Of a DNA stretch of 64,000 bases, positions 1 to 10,541 are shown in pieces. The notes beneath the pieces are model-generated. The model was given only the letters and a program-made list of their open reading frames with translations, was not told the origin of the DNA and made no database searches. The stretch is from contig LMZT01000163.1 in NCBI GenBank assembly GCA_001567115.1, positions 1-64,000 of the forward strand. Direction: 5' to 3'. The translations under genes and the position numbers were made by a program. Numbering within the stretch: position 1 is the first letter of the stretch; each line of letters starts with the position of its first letter. This stretch comes from Candidatus Hinthialibacteria bacterium OLB16. Its GTDB lineage: Bacteria; Hinthialibacterota; Hinthialibacteria; OLB16.

Positions 1-728
1 CGGGGGTAGTCGAGTGGGAGATTGAGGTGGGGCAGTTCACCCGCAAGATTCTTCTGCCAGTAATCCCGATCCTGCTCTCCTGCCGGTCCTTCCAGATAAT
101 TCCGCTGCCATTCAACAAAAGCCTGGTAGCCTGCCTGCGGAAGGGGTGGGAGTGCCGGGGTTCGGCCCAGTTCCATCTGATAGAGCAGCGTCAGTTCCTC
201 AGCCACCAGGTCGAGTGACCAGAAATCGACCGCAATGTGGTGCGCTGACAGCAGGAGAACCTTGCGGCTGTCTGTGCAGAGAAACAGATACACACGAAGT
301 GTCGATTCGTTCTCCAGGTCAAAAGGGCGGTCAGCCTCTTTTTCTATTTCAGACAGAAGTGCTGCCTGGGTCCATAGGCTGGCATCTCGAACGATCAGTG
401 CGGGTTTCCGATCCGGGAGAATCTGCTGATAAGGCCCCTGTTCATTCTCCCGAAAGGCAGCCCGGAGCAGGGGATGGCGCTGCGCGAGCGCCTCCAGTGC
501 GCGCTCGAGTGCGCGATATCGAAATCGGACCCGAAGCTGCGCCGCAAACATGATGTTGTAAGCCGGGCTGTTCGGATACAGGCGGTGCGAGATCCACAAT
601 CCGCGTTGCGCACGCGACAACGGAAAACCGGCATCTTCCCGGTTGTTCTTCCTGGCGAGCAGTTCCCTCAGGTATTGTTTCTTCTGTTCCAGAGAAAGAC
701 CGGCCAGCTCCGGTGGAATCCCGCTCAT
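1..728 (-). CDS. NRPS condensation domain (5' part, runs off the window)
   Basis: Reading the minus strand from the ATG at 728 gives an open frame to the window edge, about 242 residues without a stop. The start reads MSGIPPELAGLSLEQKKQYL, then FPLSRAQRGLWISHRLYP, the opening motif of a nonribosomal peptide synthetase condensation domain. At about residue 160 is SAHHIAVDFWSLDL, which matches the catalytic HHxxxD motif (second His as base), with F in place of the usual Gly after the Asp. Such domains join an upstream carrier-bound acyl or peptidyl chain to an amino acid. The ATG overlaps the stop of the upstream PKS gene in an ATGA arrangement, so the two are translationally coupled and the PKS product is the likely donor. 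Adenylation and carrier domains would lie beyond the window. A free-standing condensation enzyme cannot be excluded. Confidence 0.85.
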   Translation of the reverse strand, partial: MSGIPPELAGLSLEQKKQYLRELLARKNNREDAGFPLSRAQRGLWISHRLYPNSPAYNIMFAAQLRVRFRYRALERALEALAQRHPLLRAAFRENEQGPYQQILPDRKPALIVRDASLWTQAALLSEIEKEADRPFDLENESTLRVYLFLCTDSRKVLLLSAHHIAVDFWSLDLVAEELTLLYQMELGRTPALPPLPQAGYQAFVEWQRNYLEGPAGEQDRDYWQKNLAGELPHLNLPLDYP

Positions 729-3700
729 CGACCACCCTTGTCCTCTGATAACAGATTGTGCAGAAGGCGATCGACTTCATCTTCTGACAGGTGGTCCATG
801 CGCCCCAGGATATCCTCACTGGAAAAAGTGTTGAGGTGGCCTGGTTGTTCCTGTGAGTGGCTCCTGGCCGGCTCGATTGTATGAGGGATGCGGGAAATTT
901 CCTTCAGCAGGCCGAGGGTGATCGAACGGACTGTCGGGCCTTTGAGCAGGTCTGTCATCGGAATGACGACACCCAGCTGCACCTCCAGCCAGTTCCTCAG
1001 CTCGACAGCCATCAAAGAATCGATTCCCAGCTGATCCAGTGGGTCATCAGGAGCAATTCGCCCAGCATCCAGATCGAGAACACTGGCGGTCTGGCCCAGA
1101 ACTGCCTCGAGCAGAATGGATTCTTTTTCTGGATCGGCTAATCCCGTAAGCCTGGCCAGCAGCTCCAGGCTTTTCCTCTCTCCGGTCAGGGAGGGGGTCT
1201 TCAGAGTCTGGAACTCAAGGGACCGCCAAATCTCTCGAAACAGTGGCTTGTTTGCAGTGGTCGGGTGTGCCTCCCGCCAGCTTCCCCAATCGATCGGCAG
1301 AACCATCACCTGAGGGACATCCGCGCTTCGGAATCGATCGAATATCTGGAATCCTTCTGCAGTGGGTATTCCCCTGGTTCCTTTGGAAAGATGGTCTCGT
1401 CCGGATTTTTTCCGGAATTGTGCCGCCATTCCGATTTCATCCCAGAACCCCCAGTTGAAGGCCAGCGCACTGTAGCCGAGGCGATGCAATTTGTGGGCGG
1501 CACAGTCGAGAAATGCATTCGCTGCGGCATACCCTCCCAGGAAGGGCGATTCCAGAATCGAGGATGCCGAGGAAAAAAAGCAGATAAAATCGAGGTCCTC
1601 AGGTTTGAAGCACCGGCAGATGACTGGCACCGCTTCGGCTTTTGACGACAGCATCGCCTGGAAATCCACCGGATTGAAATCGAGAATCGATCCCGGGACA
1701 GCCTGCCCTGCTGCATGAATGATTCCACGAACAGGCGGCCATCCCTCCTCATGAAAGGCATCGAGGAAATCTGCAAACTCTTTGGGTGAACTCAGATCGA
1801 CCCTTGCAGGGTGGATTGCAGCTCCGAGGTGTTCCAGCTGCCTGATTGCTCTGATGGCCTTGCCAGCCGGGCTGGTGGGTTCTTCCTGATTCCAACGGTT
1901 TCTTGGAGGAAGGGCAGTCCTTCCAAGCAAAACCAGACGGCGCGCCCCATTCTCCACCAGATGCCGGGCAGCCTCGATCCCAAGATCACCATAACCACCG
2001 GTGACCAGGTAAGTGGCATCCCCACGCAGAACTGGCGGAGGCGGAAGCTGGCTGGCATCGAAGGGCAGCAGCCTCTGAACATGCCTTCTTCCTTCTGAAA
2101 AAGCCACACGATCCTCAGTGCTCCCGCTGGTCATTTCATCGAGCACTGCATGAGCGGCAAACAGGGGATCATCATTCGAATCGATATCGATCATCCCACC
2201 CCACAGAGCAGGATGCTCGCCTGCCGCCGAGGTGCAAAATCCAGCCAGTGGAGCAGTCGCCTGGTTCGTGGATGCCTCCCTGCCGGGAAGTGGTTGAGTG
2301 TCGCGTGTCACGACCCACAGTTCAGAATTCGAGGCTCCCAGGTTTCCCACCAGGCCTTGCAGGACTGTGGCGAAGGTGGAACAGAGAGAAACTGAATCTT
2401 CCACTGTTTGTGTGGGTGATTCCTGCTTGCCCGGGCCGGCATCGAGTGGCCAGCCATAGAGGATTTTATCGATCGGCTGTGGGTGAATCGATTGAAGGAG
2501 AGCCTCGATACTTTTCTTGTCGATACGATCGAGGACATGGAAATCGGCAGGCTTCCGCTCCACGGGCTGATCCCGGAAAACAAAAATCGTGGTATCTCCT
2601 CTTTCTTCGAGCTGCTTTCCAATCGATCTGACAATGCCACCCTGGTCTGCAAACAGCAGCCAGGTCTGTTTTTTTTCCGTAGGTGTGTGGGGACCTTCCA
2701 GGGGGGCCTCCACCCAGACAGGCCGGTAGAGCCAGTTCTTCCATGAGTCCTCTGTCCGGTTTTTTGATCCTTCGGAGGCTGAGGGGACCTGTGCCGATCT
2801 CTCGATCCAGAATCTCTCATGCTGCCAGGGATAGGCGGGCAGCTTCACATACCTCCCGCCATCCGGGAACAGGCCCTGCCACCGGATCTCGAATCCCCGG
2901 GAAAACAGGAGCGCCACCAGCCGGTACAGGGAATCTGTTTCCCAGGAAGTAATCTCACCTCGTGGAACCGGAATCCGGATCGGCGATGATTGTGAAGGGT
3001 TGTCCTCGGGACAGGCCAGAGGTCCGATCTCTATCAGGGCATCCATGGCGCTTACTGAGGAATCACCCTCCAGGCCAGCCTTCACATCACTGGCCTGTAT
3101 GGCCGCCAGCAGGCCTTCCGGCATGTTCCCCGGGCTGATCCAGCCTTCCCCTGGAATGAATAGCGGAATCTGCGCTGGAGACAGTGAGATGGATGGCTCC
3201 GAAATGCCTGTCTGTCCGGCAAGCAGAATGCGGAAGGCATTCGAGAGATCGAGGCATCCCGCCAGGCAGGCGGCTGCCACCAGGCCGGAGCCCTGGCCGG
3301 TGATCGCCTGCGGTGTTATCCCCCAGAATTGAAGCACCCTGGCCAGACCGATCTGGAAAGCGGTGTAGGCGCAAGGTGATGAAGCGCTGCAGTCGATGCG
3401 AGCCACAATGGATGGTGTATCCATTTCATGCAGGATCGAATGATCCGCAATCTCACGGCAGATATGCTCGCATTCCTCGACTGCTTCCCGGAATGCGGGT
3501 ATCTCATCCAGCAGGCTTCTGCTGCAGGTGCTCCACCCCGGGACCGGATCGACAAAATGAAAACCTGCTTTCGGCTGAGAGTGGATCGGTTTCCTTCCAG
3601 AAAATAGGTTCCCGGCAGGCTCTTTGCCCCTGGCGAACCAGCTCAGCTGCTCCAGCAGCTCATCCCGGGAGTTTCCCTGAAGCACCACACGATAATCATG

Positions 3701-5175
3701 GTGTGTTCGGCGTGTGGCTGCGGAATAACAGGCATCTCGAAGCCAGATACGGGATGCTTGCGGCCGTGAGGTCAGAAACTGATGCATCGATGAGCAGGCC
3801 AGCCGAAGCGCGGACTCCGATCGTGCGGAAAGAGGCAGAATCAACCGTGGTGTCCGGTGGGAATATCCGCCGCGCCCCGATTTGCGTGATTGTGCCTGCG
3901 GGGCTTCTTCGACAATGACATGAACATTGGTCCCGCTGAACCCAAAAGAACTGATGCCCGCAATCCGTTTACGGTCCCCCTGTTTCCAGGGGCGTCTCGC
4001 CACCGGAATTTCAATCGGCATGTGGTTCCAGTCGACATGCGGGGTCGGATTCTTGAAATGCAGGTGCGGCGGTATTTCCTCCTGTTCCAGTGATAGAATC
4101 ACTTTGGCCAGGCCCACAATTCCGGCGGCTGCTTCCAGATGCCCGATGTTGGATTTGACTGACCCCACCATGAGTGACTGGTAGGAATCCCTGTCATTCC
4201 CGAAAACTCCCGCCAATGCCTGCAGCTCGATGGGATCCCCGAGCGCGGTCCCGGTTCCATGCGCCTCGATGAATGATATTTCGGCTGGATGAACTCCTGC
4301 TGCATCGAGCGCCTGGCGGATCACAGACTGTTGCGATTGGCCATTGGGCACAGTCAGTCCGCTGCTGCGCCCATCGTGAGTCAAAGCCGAGCCTCGGATG
4401 ACAGCACGAATGCTGTCCGAATCCTGCAAGGCTTCGGACAACCGTTTGAGCACCACCACAGCACAACCTTCCCCGCGGACATATCCATCCGCGGAGGCAT
4501 CAAATACTTTGCATCGCCCATCCGGGGCCATGGCCCGCATTTTGGTGAAGTAAATGGTTCCCTGTGGAGATAATATCAGGTTCACTCCACCCACTACGGC
4601 CAGGTCGCATTCCCCGAGTTTCAAACTCTGGCAGGCCAGGTGGAGGGCGGTGAGTGAGGAGGAACAGGCGGTATCGACAGACAGGCTGGGTCCCTGAAAC
4701 CCAAGGCAATAGGACAGCGCCCCGAGGCAATGCTGCCGGCCGTGCCGGTCCCAGAATAGGGATCATCATGCGCCGGGTCCCCTGCCTCCATCTGGATTCG
4801 CTGGTAATCATGGGTCGAAAGGCCGATAAAAACCCCGGTCTGGGAACCCCGCAAAGGTTCGAGCTGCAGGCCCGCATCTTCCAACGCCTCCCAGGCTACC
4901 TCAAGCAGGAGCCGTTGCTGGGGATCCATCCGTGCCGCCTCTCTCGGGGAAATGCCAAAAAAGGAGGCATCGAATTGATCGATGTTTTTCAGAAACCCAC
5001 CCCAGCGGGTGTTCATTTTTCCCGGTGCGGCTGGATCCGGATGGTAAAAGGCATCGGCATCCCAGCGCTCCGCCGGAACTTCCGTGATGGCATCCCGCCC
5101 TTCACGGAGCAGCTGCCAGAAAGAGGCTGAATCATCCGCTCCCGGCACACGGCACGCCAGGCCGATCACTGCCAC
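725..5175 (-). CDS. Type I polyketide synthase module KS-AT(degenerate)-KR-ACP, frameshifted in KS
   Basis: The ketosynthase begins VAVIGLACRVPGA. The frame breaks at about 4716-4723, where one base appears to be missing; the other frame (from 4717) continues with the active-site motif DTACSSS, then EAHGTG and KSNIGH, giving the Cys-His-His triad. Next comes an AT-like region (about 3844-2794) whose GHSxG site reads GQGSG and which lacks the usual FPGQG opening. A linker leads to a ketoreductase with TGGYGDLG (about 2000) and the Ser, Tyr and Lys expected for catalysis (FFSSASS, GGYAAAN, SSKAEA). The C-terminus is an acyl carrier protein with LGIDSLMAVEL. No DH or ER is visible. It follows the FAAL and ACP and precedes an NRPS condensation domain, so the module would extend a fatty acyl starter once and pass it on. 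Residues upstream of 5175 in this frame (NEPVAVIG) indicate fusion to the ACP across a T7 run. Confidence 0.88.
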
Positions 5176-5552
5176 CGGCTCATTGAAAGGGAGTTTTTTT
5201 CCTGCCCTCTTAATGATTTCGAATCAGCTTCCTGTTCACCGGACAGATGCTTTGCGAGGGCTTCTATGGTCGGAAAATCGAAAACCAGGGTAGGTGACAA
5301 TGGCCTTCCCAGCCAGTCTTCGAGATCGCCGGACAGGCTGACCGCCAGCACAGAACTGATTCCATAGCTGGTGAATGGTTCATGAATATCGATCTCCTCC
5401 GGATCGATCTGCAGCTCTTCCGCCAGCTTGGAGACCAGCCACTGGGAGATGGCATCGGAACAGGGAGAGGGTGGGTTGCCGGAGGAAGCAGGCTGGTTTG
5501 GATTCCCCCCTGAAAATGCGGAAAGGTTCGGCTCACGTGGTTCCTGAGACAT
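5166..5552 (-). CDS. Acyl carrier protein, probably fused to the following KS
   Basis: A 128-residue frame carrying one acyl carrier domain at about residues 33-105. The phosphopantetheine site reads YGISSVLAVSL; the usual DSL is SSV, with the second Ser (about residue 67) as the attachment residue. The first 30 residues are Pro/Ser/Asn-rich linker. It starts 11 bases after the FAAL stop and would accept the acyl group that the FAAL activates. Its frame ends in a few unlike residues overlapping the KS start. The + strand run of seven T at 5194-5200 lies at the junction, and one extra base there would fuse ACP and KS into one polypeptide, a common domain order. Either a true fusion broken by a consensus error or a discrete ACP is possible; fusion is favoured because the KS frame has no good start of its own. 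Confidence 0.85.
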   Translation of the reverse strand: MSQEPREPNLSAFSGGNPNQPASSGNPPSPCSDAISQWLVSKLAEELQIDPEEIDIHEPFTSYGISSVLAVSLSGDLEDWLGRPLSPTLVFDFPTIEALAKHLSGEQEADSKSLRGQEKNSLSMSRWQ

Positions 5553-5562
5553 CCGGAAAGGC

Positions 5563-7371
5563 CTAGATCCGATCCAGGGTGCCGGCTAAAAATCCGGCCG
5601 CCGATGCATGGCGTTGTACTTTCCCGCTCGAGGTCTTGGGAAGCTTTCCGGGTTTGAGAAGCGCAACCGCATGGACCTGGATGTCATGGTGCTCCGCGAC
5701 AGCACGGCGGATGGCCCGGATGACTTCTTTTTCATCGATTTCAGATTTATGGGTTCCATTGGTCCCATTCGAACGTGACAGGCCCCGCAGGAATCTTGGT
5801 TCGACTTCAGCCACGACTGTCAGCTTATCATGTCCGCCCATTTCTGTGGTAAACACGGCGGTTCCTGCTGGACGAATGGCCGGATGGGCGGCTTCAACTG
5901 TTATTTCAATATCCTGGGGATAGTGGTTGCGGCCTTCGATGATGATCAGATCCTTGAGCCTTCCTGTCACAAACAGTTCACCATCGAGGAAAAATCCGAG
6001 ATCCCCTGTTCGCAGGAATGGGCCTTCACCGGCCGGGGCAATGTGAGCCTGGAAAGTCCGTTCTGTTTCTTCCAGGTGGTTCCAGTAACCTTTGGCAACG
6101 CTTGGCCCCATCACCCAGATTTCCCCAATCCTGCCCGGGGGAAGCGCCATCAGTGTATCGGGATCAACAATCTGGACTTCCTGATCCTGCGGAATATTCC
6201 CGCAACTCACCAGGATTCGTGAATCAGGATCGGAACTGTCCACCTCATGAGCGATGTGCTGTTCGAGTGAGGATTCATCGAAAGCCTTGCACAAGGGGGG
6301 GGTGCTGAGCTTGGCCCCTGAGACGATCAAGGTTCCTTCCGCCAGGCCGTAGCAGGGATAAAATGCTTCCTCCCGGAAGCCGCAGCCGGCAAATGCATCC
6401 GCAAACCTCTTAAGTGTGTCATGGCGGATCGGCTCAGCCCCATTGAATGCCAGCCTCCAGCAGCTCAAGTCAATGGTTTTCTTCTGATCTTCAGTGACTT
6501 TGCGGACACACAGATCATAAGCGAAATTTGGGCCACCCGAGACTGTCGCGGACTTTCTGGAAATGGCCTGAAGCCAGCGGAATGGGTGCTGCAGGAAGGT
6601 CAGCGGCGACATCAGTGTCACATTTCCGCCACAGTAAAATGTCTGCAGGATTCCTCCCACCAGCCCCATATCATGATAGGAGGGCAGCCAGAACACCCCG
6701 CGCGAATCTTCATTGGTCTCGAAGAAATCCTGAATCAGGGAAGAGTTATGCAGCAGGTTGCCATGGGAGACCATGACTCCCTTGGGTTGTGCCGTGGAGC
6801 CTGAGGTGTATTGAAGAAAAGCCAGTGTTTCACTGGAGATTTCAGGCTCTTTCCATTCAGCTGCCAGATCGAGCGGAATTTTGTCGGTCGCCAGCCAGTG
6901 CATGGCCTCCAGCTCGGGAGAGTGAGCCAGGAGCTCATCCAGGTTTGCCAGGATGTCCGAGGTGGTCAATGCAACAATCGGTTGTGAATCCTTGGCGATC
7001 CCCTGCAGGCGCGGGAGTGAACGATTCAGTCGCGCCGGGTGGGGCGGGTAGGTCGGGGCGGCGACTGTCTGCGAATACAGACAACCGAAAAAGGCGGTAA
7101 TGAAATCGAGACCCGGCGGAAAAACCAGCAGGGCACGTTCATTCCGGCAGTGGAAATCCTGCAGCAGCGAGGCGATGGCGCGTGCCTTCTGGTCAATTCC
7201 CTGATAGGTCAGGACAATCTCTTCATTTTCATCCAGGAGAAACGAAGCGGCGACCTTATCTGGGGTCTTCTGTGCACGCCAACGAATCAAGTCAATGAGA
7301 GTTTGAATCTCACGGGACAGACCGACTTCGATGTCAAGTGCGGGTTGCGCTGATCCGGAAAATCTGGCCAC
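5563..7371 (-). CDS. Fatty acyl-AMP ligase (FAAL) loading enzyme
   Basis: A 602-residue ANL-superfamily adenylate-forming enzyme. Seen in order: LQYTSGSTAQPKGVMVSH, the phosphate-binding loop, at about residues 186-203; WLPSYHDMGLVGGIL; FNGAEPI; YGLAEGTLIVSG; and the C-terminal FLRTGDLGFF, GRLKDLIIIEGRNHYPQDIE and GKLPKTSSGKVQR with the catalytic Lys region. The motifs YHDMGL and GRNHYPQDIE are typical of FAALs, which convert fatty acids to acyl-AMP and transfer them to a carrier protein instead of CoA. The gene directly precedes an ACP and a PKS module, which supports a lipid starter unit. Length is normal for the family and no key residue is obviously missing. The exact fatty acid cannot be read from the sequence. 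Confidence 0.92.
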   Translation of the reverse strand: MARFSGSAQPALDIEVGLSREIQTLIDLIRWRAQKTPDKVAASFLLDENEEIVLTYQGIDQKARAIASLLQDFHCRNERALLVFPPGLDFITAFFGCLYSQTVAAPTYPPHPARLNRSLPRLQGIAKDSQPIVALTTSDILANLDELLAHSPELEAMHWLATDKIPLDLAAEWKEPEISSETLAFLQYTSGSTAQPKGVMVSHGNLLHNSSLIQDFFETNEDSRGVFWLPSYHDMGLVGGILQTFYCGGNVTLMSPLTFLQHPFRWLQAISRKSATVSGGPNFAYDLCVRKVTEDQKKTIDLSCWRLAFNGAEPIRHDTLKRFADAFAGCGFREEAFYPCYGLAEGTLIVSGAKLSTPPLCKAFDESSLEQHIAHEVDSSDPDSRILVSCGNIPQDQEVQIVDPDTLMALPPGRIGEIWVMGPSVAKGYWNHLEETERTFQAHIAPAGEGPFLRTGDLGFFLDGELFVTGRLKDLIIIEGRNHYPQDIEITVEAAHPAIRPAGTAVFTTEMGGHDKLTVVAEVEPRFLRGLSRSNGTNGTHKSEIDEKEVIRAIRRAVAEHHDIQVHAVALLKPGKLPKTSSGKVQRHASAAGFLAGTLDRI

Positions 7372-7845
7372 GGTGCAGTAATTCCTAGTTCATTCGGCAA
7401 TTCATTGTTTTTTCAGACTCTCCTCGCATCTTCACCTGGTTTGAGCGTCTTTTCCTGGATCGGTGCAACCAATATCCCTGCCCGAGCACGGTAACTTATC
7501 CTTCCCTCTCCGTGCCGCCATACCACCGGGGAAAACCTGAGGTTAATCTTTCGCATGTTTCTTCTGTCTGAAAGCAGCCATGCGCGAAACTCTGGGAATC
7601 CTAACGAACCCCCCATCTGATGGCAACCATCCCGGATTTGGACTGGGTTGCCGGTTTGTTTCATAAATATTATAGGATTTTACTTCTTCATCAATCCCGT
7701 TTGAAGATCCCCCCTTCTTCAGCCGGGGAGTTCCCACCCATTCCGGGGGGCGCCATGCATCCCGCTCGGGTAGGTTCGATCCTGGGATCCAGCCGGATCA
7801 GGGATGGTTTGATTTTCATTCATCCAGTGGCATGATTCTGTAGCT
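7372..7845. other. Intergenic region between divergent FAAL and glycosyltransferase genes
   Basis: About 470 bases separate two divergent genes, so both promoters should lie here. I see no convincing open frame, no tRNA, and no array of repeats. The part near 7660-7690 is more AT-rich than its surroundings. No promoter pair could be assigned with confidence. Confidence 0.5.
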
Positions 7846-10499
7846 ATGAACGAAACTCTGGCTGCTCTCCTGAATCTGAATGATCCTTCGCAGCTCATCC
7901 GCAACGATATCCTCCGGATTGGATCGACCTTATTCATATTCCTGTTCGAATTGGCGGCTTTCTTCTGGGTCCTTTTTGACAGGGTTTCCCCTTCATCAGC
8001 AGATTCTGAGCCATCTGTTTCCCTCGATTCCACTGGTGACCCGCCCCCAGAGCCACTCTCCCGGAGCAGAAAATGGTTCTCGCGGTTCAATCTGGTCCTT
8101 GCTCTGGTCCTGTTAACCACTCTGGTGGTGAGTTTTCCCTTTCTGTTCGCGAATGGGTATCACGGCTGGTTGATTCCAGCGGCTTTTATCCTCGGTTTGG
8201 CCTGTTATTCACGTTTTTCGGAAGTCCAGTTCAAATTTCGTCCACCGGAAAAACCGACTTTCAATGAAGCCTGGGGGTTGGCAGGGCTGATAGCAGTTTC
8301 CGCATTTCTGATCCTGCTCCGCTGGAATGAGGCCCCCATGGCGATCAATGGCGATGTGGCGCTGATGTGCATGAATGGCAAGAGCATCTGGCAAAACCGC
8401 TGGCATCCCCTCTATATGAACAATGCCACGCTGCCTGCACTGTATGACACATTTTATGGACTTGGAGTCATGCTGTGCGGCCCATTCTTCGGCAGCCGGC
8501 TCTATCCGCTCTTTTGCGGAATCCTCTGCCCCCCCATTCTTTATCGATGGGTGCGATTGTTCAGCAGCAGGGAAACAGCCTGGTTTGCCGCTTTTATTCT
8601 TCTCATCAGCCCCTTCTTTCAGTACTACAGCCGTGGCCCGATGGGATCGAGCCTGATCCTCATGCAGCTGCTTTTTCTCTATGGGATCACACGCTGCCTG
8701 ATTGGAAATGGGGCTGGAGGGACCCTTGTCGGGGGCATCGCCCTGGGGCTGGCCCAGTGGGATTATTATGCCGCACGAGTCTTGATCGGGGTGGCGCTGG
8801 CAACTCCGTTGATTGCCCTGCCTTTCTGGAAATCCCTGGCGCGGGGCTGGTGGTGGCGGCTTGGCCTGCTCATCTTGATTGGCTTAGCCTTTCTGTACAG
8901 TTTTCCCCTGATGGCCGATTTCGAGTGGCGTGAATGGACTTTCTATTTCACCCCGAAGTTCTTCAGTGTCGAGAATTCGGATGTCGCCAGAAATCCCGCC
9001 ATCCTCTGGGATAAAGTCCTCGGGCACCTGCGCATGTGGTTTGATGACAAGGGCAATGAAGCCCGTTTCATGACCATCCCAGGAACCCTGTGTTCTGGAC
9101 CCCCTTGGCAGGGCTGGTCCTGGTTGGGGCCGGTTTTCTTCTTTTTTCGATCTTCTCTCCGGTTTTCTATCTCCTGCTTTCCATGTTTGTTCTCGGGGTG
9201 GCCTGTTCTCTGGTGTCCATGGGGCTGCCCAATGGGCATCGTGCGATGGCCGCCAATCTGCCTGTCATCATTGCCGCGAGTCTGGGGGCCAGGGTCCTGT
9301 GGAGCGGGCAGAAGGATGGAGTGTTCCTCAAATGGTCCAGAAGAATGGTTGTCACCCTCCTTCTCGGATGGGGAGCTTATACCTCACTCTTTTATTTCCA
9401 TTTCGATGTCTGGCAGGACCGTCGTGTCATCCGCTGCCAGGAATATGATGAGAACCGTCGTGCTCTGCGCATCCGCGAGCGTGTGGCGGATTATGATGTT
9501 TATATAACACCCTATGAAAAAGACCTGGATCGATTGTTTTCCGGCCGCTCGGGTTTCGAGGTTTTCCATTATGGGGCCTGGCTGCCTCCCAACTGGAAAC
9601 AGCGCCAGCATTCAGTCCAAGCCACCCTGTCGGTTAATTCTCTCAGCGGTTTGCTGGAAAGCATTTTTCCGCCCACCCATTGGACCCGAGAGTTCGATCC
9701 GGCCGGTTCCCCCTGCGGCTGGGAGTATATTACAGGTTCGGAGCCTCTCGGATTTCCACAGTTTGCACAAATGTGGAGCGAGGAAGGAGCTGCTCATGGG
9801 ACTTTGATGTTCCCACAGTCGGGTGTGGCGGAGATCTCCTGTGAAGGGTGCCTGCTCGAAATGGAATCTCCTGTGCCTTCAGAACCTCAGGAGAATCGTG
9901 GGAAGTTCAAGGTTTTACGTGGGCTGAACCGTCTTGCCATCAAACCTTCAAGGCCAGATCAAAACCCACCCCAGTATCTGTCGATCACTTTCCAATCGGA
10001 AAATGGCCAGGTCGAAAAGCATGCCATCAACCCGGGGCAGCTCTATTCCATCCCCTTATGCGGCTGGTTGAAGTCTGTAGAACAATTCGACCGCAAACGA
10101 GAGCATTCTCTTGCTCCAGCCACCTATGCGGTGACACCGGCAATTTATACCCATCACATGAAGGAAGAACCGCTCGATTCCCCCGCTCCGGTGGTAATCA
10201 CCACTTACCGGGCAATCGCCAGCCTTCCTGAAGGGACACATCTTTTTGTCATTGACCTCAATGACGCCAGGACAGTATCTGTCCGAATCGGCGAGGGGAA
10301 GAATCTCTTTGAGGGGCAGGATCCTGCCAGGCTTTATAACTTTTTCCTTCGTTCGGAAGAGGCCAATAACAAGGTGATCGAAATCACGAAGATCGATGAC
10401 CGCGGAGTTGCCGCCATCTCTCTGGACAGGCTCCTCGAGGATGGCCGGCGTGAAGTGCCTCCCTATGCCTGGTTTGAACCTGTCCAGCTGGAGCCTTGA
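7846..10499 (+). CDS. Polytopic membrane glycosyltransferase (GT39/GT83-like), frameshifted
   Basis: The first frame (7846 to about 9088) encodes many hydrophobic segments and an extracytoplasmic-loop motif NGDVALMCMNGKSIW, resembling the Asp-containing first loop of dolichyl- or polyprenyl-phosphate-dependent glycosyltransferases (PMT/ArnT-like). At about 9084-9092 the frame changes: the protein continues from VFWTPLAGLVLVGAG in the next frame to the stop at 10499, with more membrane segments and then a soluble C-terminal domain of some 350 residues. One missing base near the CCC at 9086-9088 explains the break; the intact protein would have about 884 residues. Family knowledge suggests transfer of a sugar from a lipid carrier on the periplasmic side. 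It is divergent from the acyl-PKS cluster and may not belong to it. Specific donor and acceptor are unknown. Confidence 0.65.
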
Positions 10500-10541
10500 A
10501 AGCCTGTTGTGAAAAGGCCTCCTTGGCTTCAATCAATCGAT

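Noticed and set aside
5166-5200. Programmed translational frameshift at the ACP/KS junction
   Set aside because: No downstream stem-loop or slippery-site context was seen, and the same kind of break occurs in dnaA and yacG. Consensus error is simpler.
7719-8120. Minus-strand frame of 133 residues before the glycosyltransferase
   Set aside because: It overlaps the start of a better gene on the opposite strand, is rich in Arg/Ser without a recognisable fold, and has no ribosome-binding site.
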